Shown here in pieces: positions 18,201-26,216 of a DNA stretch of 64,000 nt. The stretch is from Rhodocyclaceae bacterium (GTDB lineage: Bacteria > Pseudomonadota > Gammaproteobacteria > Burkholderiales > Rhodocyclaceae). The stretch lies in NCBI GenBank assembly GCA_013388985.1, contig JACAEF010000007.1:1-64000 (forward strand). The letters run 5' to 3'. The translations under genes and the position numbers were made by a program. Every line of letters begins with the position of its first letter. Position 1 is the first letter of the stretch. The notes beneath the pieces are model-generated. The model did not search any database and had not been told where the DNA came from. It saw nothing but the letters and a program-made list of their open reading frames with translations.

Positions 18201-21001
18201 CCCCTCGTACCGGCAGCCGGAGCGGCGATTTTGCGGATGATCTCCTCCAGCTTGGCCAGCAGGGCATCGCGCTTGCCCAGGACATCATTCATCAGGCCGA
18301 GCGCCGCAGCACGTTCGCCGCTCTCGCACAGCGCCACGATACGGCGGCCCAGCGCGTGGATCTCGTCGTGGATGCGTTCGATGGCTGAAAATTCCGGCAG
18401 CACGCCATAGCGCTGACGGCCTTCGCCGTACATCCAGCGTCCGAAACGGCAATCGTGCGGATCGAGCGGCAAGAGCTCGCTCCGGTAAGGCTCGGCACGT
18501 TCGACACACCCGATCAGGATCTCGACCCAGCGCCGGTGCTCGACCGACGCCGTGACGAGCGGCAGATCGGCGCGCGGCAGCACGTGGCCGGCGGCCTCGC
18601 GCAGGCTGGCATCCGGCTGCCAGGCCGCGATCCAGTCGGGTAGCTGCGCCGCCGGCATCGGCCGGCCGATGCCGTAGCCCTGCGCCCGATCGCAGCCCAG
18701 ATAGAGCAGCATCGTCGCGTGATCGACCGTTTCGACGCCCTCGGCGATCACTTCGTCACGGAAGGCCGTCGCCAGACCGAGCACGCCCTCGACGATCGCC
18801 AGGTCATCCGGATCGTGCAGCATGTCGCGCACGAAGGATTGGTCGATCTTCAGGAGGTCGATCGGTAGCCGCCGCAAGTAAGCGAGCGAGGCATAGCCGG
18901 TGCCGAAATCGTCGAGCGCGAAACGCACCCCCAGCTTGCGGCACTGCTCCATGCGGCTCGAGACGCCGACGACGTCCTCCAGCGCCGCGGACTCGAGGAC
19001 TTCGAGCTCGAACAGCGCCGGCGAAGCCCCTGGATGGCGCACCAGCGCCGCGGCGAGGAAATCGGCGAAAGACGGCTGCTGCAGATGCACCGCCGGCAGG
19101 TTGATGCTGATGCCGATTTCCAGGCCCTGCGCCTGCCAGGCTTCCAGCTGCGCCAGCGCCGAGTCGATCACCCATTCCGAAAGACGGATGCCGAATTCAC
19201 GGTCGCTGGCGGCCAGCGGCAGGAACTCGCCCGGTGCGAGCAGGCCATCCACCGGATGCTGCCAGCGCACCAGCGCTTCCACGCCGATGATGCGCATCGC
19301 ACGCAGATCGGCCTTGGGCTGATAGAAAAGGCAGAGTTCGCCGCCTTCGAGCGCGGCGGCGAGACGAGCGAGCGCCTCCTGTCGCGCCTGGCTGTCGCGA
19401 TCCACCCCGGGATCGAAAACGTGATGACGATTGCGTCCTGCCTGCTTGGCGCGGTACATCGCCTGGTCGGCATGACGGATCAGCGCATCGGCATCGGCAT
19501 CGTCCTCGGGGAAGAAGGTGACACCGATGCTGGCCGACAGATTCACATGCTCGCCGTCGATCGGATAAGGTTGCGCCAACGCGGACAGGACGCGACCGAG
19601 CAGTTGCAGATAGCCGTCCGTGTCGGCAGAGCCCGAGAGCACCAGCACGAATTCGTCGCCGCCGAGACGCGCGATGGTGTCGGTCTCGCGCAGCGTCGCC
19701 CGCAGGCGGTTGGCGACCTCGACGAGAATCAAATCGCCGATGCCATGACCATAGAGGTCGTTGACCGGTTTGAAGCCATCGAGGTCGAGCAGCGCCACCG
19801 CCACGCGCGTGCCGTTGCGGCGCGCCTGCGCCAGCGCCATCGCCATGCGGTCGGCGAGCAGCGTGCGGTTCGGTAGCTGGGTGAGCGGATCGAAATGGGC
19901 GAGGCGCTCGAGCGCGTTGGCCGCGCGCTTCAGTTCGGTGATGTCGCTGGTGGCGCCCGAAAAGCGCAGCACTTTTCCCGCCGTGTCCCACTGCGCCTGG
20001 CCGCGGCTGCGGCACCAGACGGCATGCCCGTCTTTGTGGCGCATGCGGAAGATGCAATCGAACGGCCGCCGCTCCTCGAAATGCTGGCGCAGGGCTTCGG
20101 CCAGCAACGGGCGGTCTTCGGGCAGCACGAGACTCTCCATCGCCTCGCGGTCATTGGGAAGCTCGTCGTCGCGATAACCGAGTATCTGTTTCAGGCGCGG
20201 CGAAAAGTAGTAATCACCCCGTTCCAGATCCCAGTCCCAGATGCCGTCGTTGGAGCCATCGACGGCATGCTGGAAACGCGCCTCGCTGCGCTGGAGATTG
20301 GCGATCGTCGTCGCCAGGCTTTCCGCCATCCGGTTGAACGCGGCGGCCAACCGCGACAGCTCGTCGGCACCGGGCAGGTCGATGCGTTCATCCAGTTTCC
20401 CGGAAGCCAGGCGCTGGGCGGCGCGTTCCAGCGCGCCGAGACGGCGCATCAGCCAGAAATCGAGGGGCAGCAGCAAGACGAGGCCGAACAATACGCCGAC
20501 GAAACCGATCCGGAACAGCTTGGCGGTCAGGCGCGCCCGCGCTTCCTCGATGAAGCCGAGCGCAATGCCATAACGCCCCTCGCCGAGTATTTGCCCCGCG
20601 AAGCCAACCGCAACCCGTACATGCCTGACGCCAAGCCGTTCTTCTCCCGGTTCGGGCAGCACCGTGTCGGCCGGCCAGCCGGCACGGGCAACCACCCGCC
20701 CCTGGTGATCGTAAATCACCAGATGCGTGACCGTGCCTTCGTTGACGAGACGCTCGGCGAGACCGCCGAGCGTCGCATAATCGCGCTGTGCCAGCGGCAG
20801 GGCGAGTGTGGCCGCGAGGAGCGTGTCGGTGCGCTCGACATGTTGCAGCAATTGGCCGCGCAGCTCGCTTTCGAGCAGGTCCCAAGTCTGCCAGACGAGC
20901 AGCCCCAGCAGGGAAAGGAGCGCCAGCAGCGTCATCACCGTCAGCTTGGCGCGAAACGAGTAGTGGGCGAACCAGCTCGAAAGCGGCGTGATCGGGATCA
21001 T
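18185..21001 (-). CDS. Membrane GGDEF-EAL protein with C-terminal zinc-binding CZB domain
   Basis: This 938-residue protein has, in order: membrane helix (about 20-40), periplasmic segment, second helix (about 160-180), HAMP, PAS (about 240-370), GGDEF (about 375-540), EAL (about 555-800) and a CZB domain at the end. [11 protein letters not shown] and the inhibitory RETD site five residues before it are intact, and VEALVRWQHP keeps the EAL motif. It may therefore both make and degrade c-di-GMP. CZB ligands are seen in EHRRW, DCRFGRWMYGEG and RIHDEIHALG, and CZB domains sense zinc or hypochlorous acid. It is coupled to the PhnD-like gene upstream (TGATG). A TTG at 21004 is an alternative start. 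Confidence 0.93.
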   Translation of the reverse strand: MIPITPLSSWFAHYSFRAKLTVMTLLALLSLLGLLVWQTWDLLESELRGQLLQHVERTDTLLAATLALPLAQRDYATLGGLAERLVNEGTVTHLVIYDHQGRVVARAGWPADTVLPEPGEERLGVRHVRVAVGFAGQILGEGRYGIALGFIEEARARLTAKLFRIGFVGVLFGLVLLLPLDFWLMRRLGALERAAQRLASGKLDERIDLPGADELSRLAAAFNRMAESLATTIANLQRSEARFQHAVDGSNDGIWDWDLERGDYYFSPRLKQILGYRDDELPNDREAMESLVLPEDRPLLAEALRQHFEERRPFDCIFRMRHKDGHAVWCRSRGQAQWDTAGKVLRFSGATSDITELKRAANALERLAHFDPLTQLPNRTLLADRMAMALAQARRNGTRVAVALLDLDGFKPVNDLYGHGIGDLILVEVANRLRATLRETDTIARLGGDEFVLVLSGSADTDGYLQLLGRVLSALAQPYPIDGEHVNLSASIGVTFFPEDDADADALIRHADQAMYRAKQAGRNRHHVFDPGVDRDSQARQEALARLAAALEGGELCLFYQPKADLRAMRIIGVEALVRWQHPVDGLLAPGEFLPLAASDREFGIRLSEWVIDSALAQLEAWQAQGLEIGISINLPAVHLQQPSFADFLAAALVRHPGASPALFELEVLESAALEDVVGVSSRMEQCRKLGVRFALDDFGTGYASLAYLRRLPIDLLKIDQSFVRDMLHDPDDLAIVEGVLGLATAFRDEVIAEGVETVDHATMLLYLGCDRAQGYGIGRPMPAAQLPDWIAAWQPDASLREAAGHVLPRADLPLVTASVEHRRWVEILIGCVERAEPYRSELLPLDPHDCRFGRWMYGEGRQRYGVLPEFSAIERIHDEIHALGRRIVALCESGERAAALGLMNDVLGKRDALLAKLEEIIRKIAAPAAGTRGHSPR

Positions 21002-21876
21002 CAAGGCTCGCTCATCACGCGCCGCGTTTCCGGCAGGAAGCGATCGAGGGAGACGAGTGTCCTGGGATCGGGCAAGACGAAGCCCCCTTGCCCGGACGCT
21101 TTGCCGAAGTTGGCTCCCGCTGCGCTGTCGCTGAATTCGAGCACCACCTTCTGGATCAGCGCCGGCGCCGGGAGATCGGCGGCCGGTCGCGCCATCAACA
21201 AGCCGCCGGGCAGATCTTCCGAACGGTAAAGAATGTGCAACTGGTCACGCAGCTCGACGGGAAAATCCGGATAGGCCACATCCGGGCAGGCCGCCGCCGC
21301 GGCTTCGCCCAAGGCCACCGCCTGCGCGGCGTTGAACGGCGTCTTTTCCGTGCGCAGCATGACGTCGATGCCGGGTCTGAGCCCACTCTCCTTCAGGACG
21401 GCCGCCGTCACCTGGGCCGTCACCGTCAGGGGATCGATCATGGCCACCGTCTTGCCGCGCAGGTCGACAAGCTGGCCGATAGGTCCCGCCTTCTGCACGA
21501 GCAGGAATATCCTCAATTTCCTCTTCGCGATGCCCAGCACGAGGTGATCCCGGTCGCGATGGGCCTGCCAGCCCGGACCGGGGCCGATGAAATAGACGTC
21601 GAACTCGCCATCGAGCACACGGCGCTGGAAGCGCTTGAAATCCGGCGCGGTCGTCATCGCGACGTGGCGCTGCAAGGCGGCGGCGAAATGGGCACGCAAC
21701 GGCTCGAAGACGGTCAGCAGCCGGGCGGTCGGTAAATAGGGGACGACGCCGAATTCGAGCGGACGGAGCCGCCCGGACGCATCGGCGCCGTAAGCGCACT
21801 TGGCGAGCGCACCCCCCATCAAGCCTAGCGAAGCCATGACGAGGCGCCGACGCTGGGAATCGGTCGCATGAGTCAT
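21001..21876 (-). CDS. PhnD-like periplasmic binding protein paired with a c-di-GMP enzyme (copy 1)
   Basis: This 291-residue member of the phosphate/phosphite/phosphonate binding family (PF12974) starts at ATG 21876. The signal region SQRRRLVMASLGLMGGA contains a twin-arginine-like pattern. The domain begins LEFGVVPYLPTARLLTVFEPL, the PhnD opening, and has DFKRFQRRVLDGEFDVYFIGPG and LRGKTVAMIDPLTVTAQV. No phnC or phnE transporter gene is near. Its stop overlaps the start of the GGDEF-EAL-CZB gene, so the likely role is ligand sensing for that enzyme, as in the NspS-MbaA pair of Vibrio. The ligand is unknown. Confidence 0.85.
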   Translation of the reverse strand: MTHATDSQRRRLVMASLGLMGGALAKCAYGADASGRLRPLEFGVVPYLPTARLLTVFEPLRAHFAAALQRHVAMTTAPDFKRFQRRVLDGEFDVYFIGPGPGWQAHRDRDHLVLGIAKRKLRIFLLVQKAGPIGQLVDLRGKTVAMIDPLTVTAQVTAAVLKESGLRPGIDVMLRTEKTPFNAAQAVALGEAAAAACPDVAYPDFPVELRDQLHILYRSEDLPGGLLMARPAADLPAPALIQKVVLEFSDSAAGANFGKASGQGGFVLPDPRTLVSLDRFLPETRRVMSEP

Positions 21877-21997
21877 GTTGTGATTGCCCCCCGACGAACC
21901 TGGCGGAATCAATATTAACCCGATTCTGCCGTCATGGCTTGCAGCCCGCGTGCGTCATCCAGGGGGGCCGTGCCGGCGGCGCTCGCGGTCGTCACAT

Positions 21998-22048
21998 CCC
22001 GCCTGCAGCGGGACCACCTTCCGCTACGCGCGCCTTCAGCGCCGGCTA
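21998..22048 (-). repeat. Short dispersed 3'-end repeat, copy 2
   Basis: This is the same repeat as at 2433-2484. Read with the reductase gene it begins in the stop codon (TAGCCGGCGCTGAAGG), continues CGCGCGTAGCGGAAGG and ends in the small hairpin CCCGC-TGCAG-GCGGG. The close match in base sequence and in position right after a stop codon makes this a repeat family rather than chance. Confidence 0.6.
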
Positions 22049-23050
22049 TTTCGGCGCATAGGAGAAGACGTCGGCGAAGAACTCCTCGGCCGGCAGGCCG
22101 TGCGCGGTGAAGTCGCGCTGCGCCGCCTCGCACATTGCCGGCGCGCCGCAGACGTAGGCCTGGAAGGCCGACAGATCGGGATGGTCGGCGAGCACCGCCT
22201 GATGGACGAGGCCAGTGCGGCCACGCCAGTCGGCATCCGGTTCGGAGAGCACCGGCGTGTAGGCGATGCCGTTCTCGCGCGCCCAACGCTCGGCCAGCGC
22301 ATTCATGTAGAGGCCGGCGCGGTCCTTCGCCCCCCAGTAGAGCTGCATCGGTCGCCGGATGCCGATGTGCAGCGCGTGCTCGATCAATCCCTTGATCGGC
22401 GCGAAGCCGGTGCCGCCGGCCACCAGGAGGATCGGTTTGGCGGAATCCTCGCGCAGGAAGAAGCTGCCGAAGGGGCCTTCGATGCGCAGGATGTCCTTTT
22501 CCTTCATCTTCGTGAACACATGCTCGGTGAAATTGCCGCCCGGGATGCGGCGCACGTGCAGTTCGAGCAGGTCGTCGGCATGCGGCGCATTGGCGAGCGA
22601 AAAGGCGCGGCGCTTGCCGTCCGGGAGCAGGAATTCGATGTACTGTCCGGCGAGGAACTGCAGACGCTCGTTGGTCGGCAGCTTCAAGCGGATCACCATC
22701 ACGTCGTCGGCAACACGTTCCAGCTTCTGCACGCGGCAGGGCAGCGTCTTCACCGGGATGTCGCCGACGGTGGCGACTTCGTGCACTTCGATCACCAGGT
22801 CGGAGCGTGGCGTGGCGCAACACAAGAGTGCCATGCCGGCGACCCGTTCCGCGGCGGGCAGCGCGCTTTCCTGGGCGATACCGAGATCGACTTCGCCGCT
22901 CAGGACTTTCGCCTTGCAGGCGCCACAGGCGCCATTCTTGCAGCCGTAGGGCAGGTGGATGCCGGCATCGAGCGCGGCTTCGAGGATCGTGGCGCCGTCC
23001 GCGACGCTGAAGGTATGGCCGCTGGGCTGAAGGGTGACTTGATGAGCCAT
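22046..23050 (-). CDS. Flavin reductase with N-terminal 2Fe-2S ferredoxin domain (AscD/BenC type)
   Basis: This 334-residue oxidoreductase has a plant-type ferredoxin domain first: C37, C42 and C45 in YGCKNGACGACK, plus C77 or C78 in LLCCATP. An FAD domain follows with RAFSLANAP, then an NAD domain with VAGGTGFAPIKG and CGAPAMCEAA. It passes electrons from NAD(P)H through FAD to the iron-sulfur centre. Members are annotated as CDP-6-deoxy-glucoseen reductase or as phenol or benzoate oxygenase reductase. No oxygenase is nearby, so the electron acceptor is unknown. The start is 14 bases from a divergent SDR gene. Confidence 0.9.
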   Translation of the reverse strand: MAHQVTLQPSGHTFSVADGATILEAALDAGIHLPYGCKNGACGACKAKVLSGEVDLGIAQESALPAAERVAGMALLCCATPRSDLVIEVHEVATVGDIPVKTLPCRVQKLERVADDVMVIRLKLPTNERLQFLAGQYIEFLLPDGKRRAFSLANAPHADDLLELHVRRIPGGNFTEHVFTKMKEKDILRIEGPFGSFFLREDSAKPILLVAGGTGFAPIKGLIEHALHIGIRRPMQLYWGAKDRAGLYMNALAERWARENGIAYTPVLSEPDADWRGRTGLVHQAVLADHPDLSAFQAYVCGAPAMCEAAQRDFTAHGLPAEEFFADVFSYAPK

Positions 23051-23064
23051 GCGATAATTGTCCG

Positions 23065-23949
23065 GTGAGAAAAAGAAGATTGTTGATCGTCGGTTGCGGG
23101 GATGTCGCGCGCCGCGCGCTGCCCTGTCTGTTACGCCGCTGGCAGGTCACCGCGCTGGTGCGCCAGCACGACCCCGGGCTGCGCAGTCAGGGGGTGCGGC
23201 AGATCGTCGGCGACCTCGACCAGGCGGAGAGCCTCGCCCGGCTCGCCGGCCTCGCCGACGCGGTACTGCACAGCGCACCGCCGCCCGGCGAAGGCAGCGA
23301 CGACCCGCGCACCCGCAGGCTGCTCGCAACGCTGGCCAAGGCGCGGAGTCTACCACGCAGGCTCGTCTACATCAGCACCAGCGGGGTGTATGGCCCCTGC
23401 AACGGCGAGCGCGTCACCGAGACGCGCCGCTGCGCCGCCGCCACGCCCCGCGCGCGCCGCCGGCTCGCGGCGGAAACCCGGCTGCGTGCCGTCGGCCGAC
23501 GTGGCCTTCGCGTCAGCCTCCTGCGTGCCCCCGGCATCTATGCCGCCGACCGGCTGCCGCTGGAGCGTGTGCGGCGCGGCGATCCGGTGCTGCTCGCCGC
23601 CGAGGATTCCTTCACCAATCACATCCATGCCGAGGACCTCGCCGCCGCCTGCTGCGCGGCGCTGGAGCGCGGCCGGCCGAACCGCGCCTACAACATCTGC
23701 GACGATTCCGACCTGCACATGGGCGACTGGTTCGACAAGCTCGCCGATGCGTTTCAGTTGCCCCGCCCGCCGCGCGTCACGCGCGCCGAGGCACAGCTCC
23801 GCCTGTCGCCGCAACTGCTGTCGTTCATGAACGAATCGCGCCGGCTGACCAACACGCGCATGAAGCGCGAGCTGAAACTGAAACTGCGCTACCCCACCGT
23901 CGATGACGGCCTCAAAGCCGCCCTGGAGAAACACCGATGCTCTGGCTGA
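23065..23949 (+). CDS. NAD(P)-binding sugar-epimerase-like protein (extended SDR, YeeZ type)
   Basis: This 294-residue protein starts at GTG 23065. It has a Rossmann opening LLIVGCGDVARRAL, where GxGxxA/G is partly kept, then LVYISTSGVYG with the serine and the Tyr of the SDR active site, and HAEDLAAACCAAL near the end. The usual YxxxK lysine is not obvious: after SGVYGPCNG comes ARRRLAAETRLRA, with lysine replaced. The protein may therefore bind nucleotide without classical SDR catalysis. The sequence is very arginine-rich. Its end overlaps hemJ by 13 bases. Confidence 0.8.
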   Translation: MRKRRLLIVGCGDVARRALPCLLRRWQVTALVRQHDPGLRSQGVRQIVGDLDQAESLARLAGLADAVLHSAPPPGEGSDDPRTRRLLATLAKARSLPRRLVYISTSGVYGPCNGERVTETRRCAAATPRARRRLAAETRLRAVGRRGLRVSLLRAPGIYAADRLPLERVRRGDPVLLAAEDSFTNHIHAEDLAAACCAALERGRPNRAYNICDDSDLHMGDWFDKLADAFQLPRPPRVTRAEAQLRLSPQLLSFMNESRRLTNTRMKRELKLKLRYPTVDDGLKAALEKHRCSG

Positions 23950-24353
23950 AAGCCTTCCACATCTTCTTCGTCGTCAGCTGGTTCGCCGGCCTCTTTTATC
24001 TGCCGCGCATCTTCGTCAATCTGGCGATGGTGCCGGCCGACAGCACGCCCGAACGCGAACGCCTGCTCGTGATGGCCAGGAAGCTCTACAAGTTCGTCAC
24101 GCCGATCGGCCTCCTGGCCGTCGCCACCGGCCTCACGCTGTGGTTCGGCTTCGGCTTCTCCGGCGGCTGGCTGCACGTCAAGACCGCGCTGGTCGTCGGG
24201 CTGCTCGCCTACCATTTCTATTGCGGCCGGCTGCTGCGCCAGTTCAATGACGGCAGCAACACCCGCTCGCATGTCTGGTTCCGCGTCTTCAACGAGCTGC
24301 CGGTGCTGGTGCTGCTCGCGGTCGTGATCCTCGTCGTGGTGAAGCCGTTTTGA
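23937..24353 (+). CDS. hemJ: Protoporphyrinogen IX oxidase HemJ
   Basis: HemJ is a small inner-membrane enzyme that oxidises protoporphyrinogen IX to protoporphyrin IX in heme synthesis. The 138-residue protein has four predicted spans. It carries the family opening LWLKAFHIFFVVSWFAGLFYLPRIFV (with the conserved His), then HVKTALVVGLLAYHFYCGRLL and FRVFNELPVLVLLAVVILVVVKPF. The ATG lies inside the end of the SDR gene. hemE is also in this window at 48.8-49.8 kb, but the two are not linked in one operon. A dispersed repeat follows the stop directly. Confidence 0.9.
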   Translation: MLWLKAFHIFFVVSWFAGLFYLPRIFVNLAMVPADSTPERERLLVMARKLYKFVTPIGLLAVATGLTLWFGFGFSGGWLHVKTALVVGLLAYHFYCGRLLRQFNDGSNTRSHVWFRVFNELPVLVLLAVVILVVVKPF

Positions 24354-25729
24354 AGCGCAGAGTCGTTCGTCATACGGGGGGCGAAGGGGGGCGGGCCAGC
24401 CCAATCGAGAAACAGGGCAGCGCCGCCGCAGGGCCGCCCCAAGGCGGCGCGGCACGTGCCGAAAGCACGAACCGCGACGCGTCCCCCACGAAAGACGCCC
24501 TCATTGTCGAGCGCCGCGCCAAGCGGCGCTCGCTGGTGAGAACCCCCCGCGAGGGGGGCGAAGGGGGGCGGGCCGAATATTTCGCCACTTGTCCACGTGG
24601 GCTGGAGGCACTGCTCGCCGAGGACATCGTTGCGGTGGGCGGAAGCGACGTGACGATCACCCCCGGCGGTGCGGGATTTTCGGGCAGCCAGGAAACCTGC
24701 TACCGCCTGAACCTCACTTCGCGCATCGCCACGCGCGTGCTGTGCCGTCTCGCCAGCGCCGACTTTCGCAATGAGCAGGACATCTACCGGCTCGCCTACG
24801 AGACCGGCTGGCCCAGGCTGTTCGACGTCTCGCGCAGCATCCGCGTCTATGTCACCGCGGTCAAGGCGCCGTTCAAGAGCCTCGAATATGTCACGCTGAA
24901 GGTGAAGGATGCCGTCTGCGACCGCTTCCGCGCCGAGGTCGGCCGCCGGCCCGACGTGAATACCGCAGCGCCCGACGTGCGCATCCACCTCTATGTCACG
25001 GCCCAGGAAGCCACGTTGTACATCGACACCTCGGGCGAGCCGCTCTGGCTTCGGGGCCAGAAGATCGCCAAGGTCGCCGCGCCGCTCAAGGAAAATCTCG
25101 CCGCCGGCATTCTGCGCCTGGCGGGCTGGCGACCCGGCATGCCGCTCCTCGATCCGATGTGCGGTTCGGGCACCCTGTTGCTCGAAGCCGCCGGCATGGC
25201 GCTCGATGACGCGCCGGGTCTTGCGCGCGAGATGAAGGATTTCGGCTTCACGAAGCTGCTCGATTACCAGCCGGCGCTGTGGAAGCGGCTGTGCGTCGAG
25301 GCCGCCGCGCGCCGCATCGCCACGCCGGAAAAGCTGCCGATCTGGGGCGCCGACCGTGACCCCGATGCCGTGGCGCGCTGCCGACAGAACCTCGCCCATG
25401 CCGGTCTGGACGACCTGATCGAGGTGCGCCAGGCCGACCTCCTCGACCTCGAGCCGCCGACGCCGGCGGGGGTATTGGTCACCAACCCGCCTTATGGCGA
25501 ACGCCTGGGCGAGCTCGAGGAACTGGCGACCTTCTATCCGCGTCTGGGCGATGCGCTGAAAAAACGCTTCGCCGGCTGGCACTGCTGGTTTCTCTCCGCC
25601 GATACGCGGCTGCCGAAGCTGATCGGCCTGCGGCCCGACCGCAGGATTCCGCTTTATAACGGCGCGCTCGAATGCCGGCTCTACGGCTTTCCGATCGTCG
25701 CCGGCAGCGCACGCAAGCCCGTTACTTGA
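24350..25729 (+). CDS. rlmL: THUMP-domain RNA methyltransferase (RlmL N-half / YpsC type) with repeat-derived N-terminus
   Basis: The enzyme part begins AEYFATCPRGLEALLAED. It contains a THUMP RNA-binding domain, then the methyltransferase with LLDPMCGSGTLLLEAA (SAM site) and the catalytic NPPYGERLG. This matches the rRNA guanine-N2 methyltransferase half of RlmL. The C-terminal RlmK half of E. coli is absent. The start is a problem: the frame opens at TTG 24350, overlapping the hemJ stop, and its first 75 residues are low-complexity and lie mostly within a dispersed repeat. GTG 24536 (397 residues) is the main alternative. CRLASADF is encoded by the 25-base motif. Confidence 0.87.
   Translation: MKRRVVRHTGGEGGRASPIEKQGSAAAGPPQGGAARAESTNRDASPTKDALIVERRAKRRSLVRTPREGGEGGRAEYFATCPRGLEALLAEDIVAVGGSDVTITPGGAGFSGSQETCYRLNLTSRIATRVLCRLASADFRNEQDIYRLAYETGWPRLFDVSRSIRVYVTAVKAPFKSLEYVTLKVKDAVCDRFRAEVGRRPDVNTAAPDVRIHLYVTAQEATLYIDTSGEPLWLRGQKIAKVAAPLKENLAAGILRLAGWRPGMPLLDPMCGSGTLLLEAAGMALDDAPGLAREMKDFGFTKLLDYQPALWKRLCVEAAARRIATPEKLPIWGADRDPDAVARCRQNLAHAGLDDLIEVRQADLLDLEPPTPAGVLVTNPPYGERLGELEELATFYPRLGDALKKRFAGWHCWFLSADTRLPKLIGLRPDRRIPLYNGALECRLYGFPIVAGSARKPVT
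24431..24573 (+). repeat. Hairpin-ended dispersed element, copy 1
   Basis: The element begins GGGCCGCCCCAAG and contains GCGGCACG, GACGCCC and TCGAGCG. It ends with CCCCCC-GCGA-GGGGGG (24543-24558), then GCGAAGGGG and GCGGGCC. The same ordered blocks recur at 33430-33561 and at 35484-35619. The end block GGGGGCGAAGGGGGGCGGG is also present alone at 24376-24396, so this locus may hold one full and one partial copy. It lies between hemJ and the methyltransferase part of the next gene, in their direction. Confidence 0.75.
24742..24766 (-). repeat. 25-base dispersed coding motif, site 3 (in the RlmL-like gene)
   Basis: It matches all 25 positions on the minus strand. In the gene frame it is read as CRLASADF, the same peptide found in Pth and RsmB. 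Confidence 0.85.
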
Positions 25730-26195
25730 AGAACAGCATCCAGACGACGATCAACACGAGCAGCAAGATCGCCAGCTTGCCGATCAGCGCGAAGAAGCCG
25801 CCGCCCCCGCTCGGCGGGCCGTGCTCGACCGGAACATGGGGGCGGACGCCAATTTCGCGTTCCTCGCGGGCGATAGCGTCGCGTGCCACGAGGGGATCGA
25901 GCGGATCGCCCAGATCGGCGCCGCGATCCTGCTTGTCGACCTTCTGATACGCCTCGCGCAGCGGAATCTGCAGCTTGCGGGCGAGATCGATCGCCCGGAT
26001 CAGCTTGTTGATCTCGGCGAGGAACAGCAGCTCGGCCGTCACCTCGACCGGAAAGCCCTTGCGCTGGCCATCGCGCGTGTCCGTCATCAGATGGGTGATG
26101 TACTGGTCGAGATCGTGGGTGCCCCACAGCATGCAGATGCGGTTGCGCACATGCGGGAAGGCTTCGATCGCGCTGGCTTCGGTAGTGGGCTTCAT
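25722..26195 (-). CDS. Tail-anchored hypothetical protein downstream of pilU
   Basis: This 157-residue protein has a soluble helical part with TAELLFLAEINKLIRAIDLARKLQIPLREAYQKV. A Pro/Gly linker follows (HVPVEHGPPSGGGG), then one C-terminal hydrophobic helix FFALIGKLAILLLVLIVVWMLFFK, so it should sit in the inner membrane facing the cytoplasm. No family is recognised. It begins 21 bases after the pilU stop on the same strand and probably belongs to the pilTU transcript, which hints at a role near type IV pili. Its end overlaps the RlmL-like gene by 8 bases, tail to tail. Confidence 0.75.
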   Translation of the reverse strand: MKPTTEASAIEAFPHVRNRICMLWGTHDLDQYITHLMTDTRDGQRKGFPVEVTAELLFLAEINKLIRAIDLARKLQIPLREAYQKVDKQDRGADLGDPLDPLVARDAIAREEREIGVRPHVPVEHGPPSGGGGFFALIGKLAILLLVLIVVWMLFFK

Positions 26196-26216
26196 GGTCG
26201 GTTTCGTCCTCGCGGG

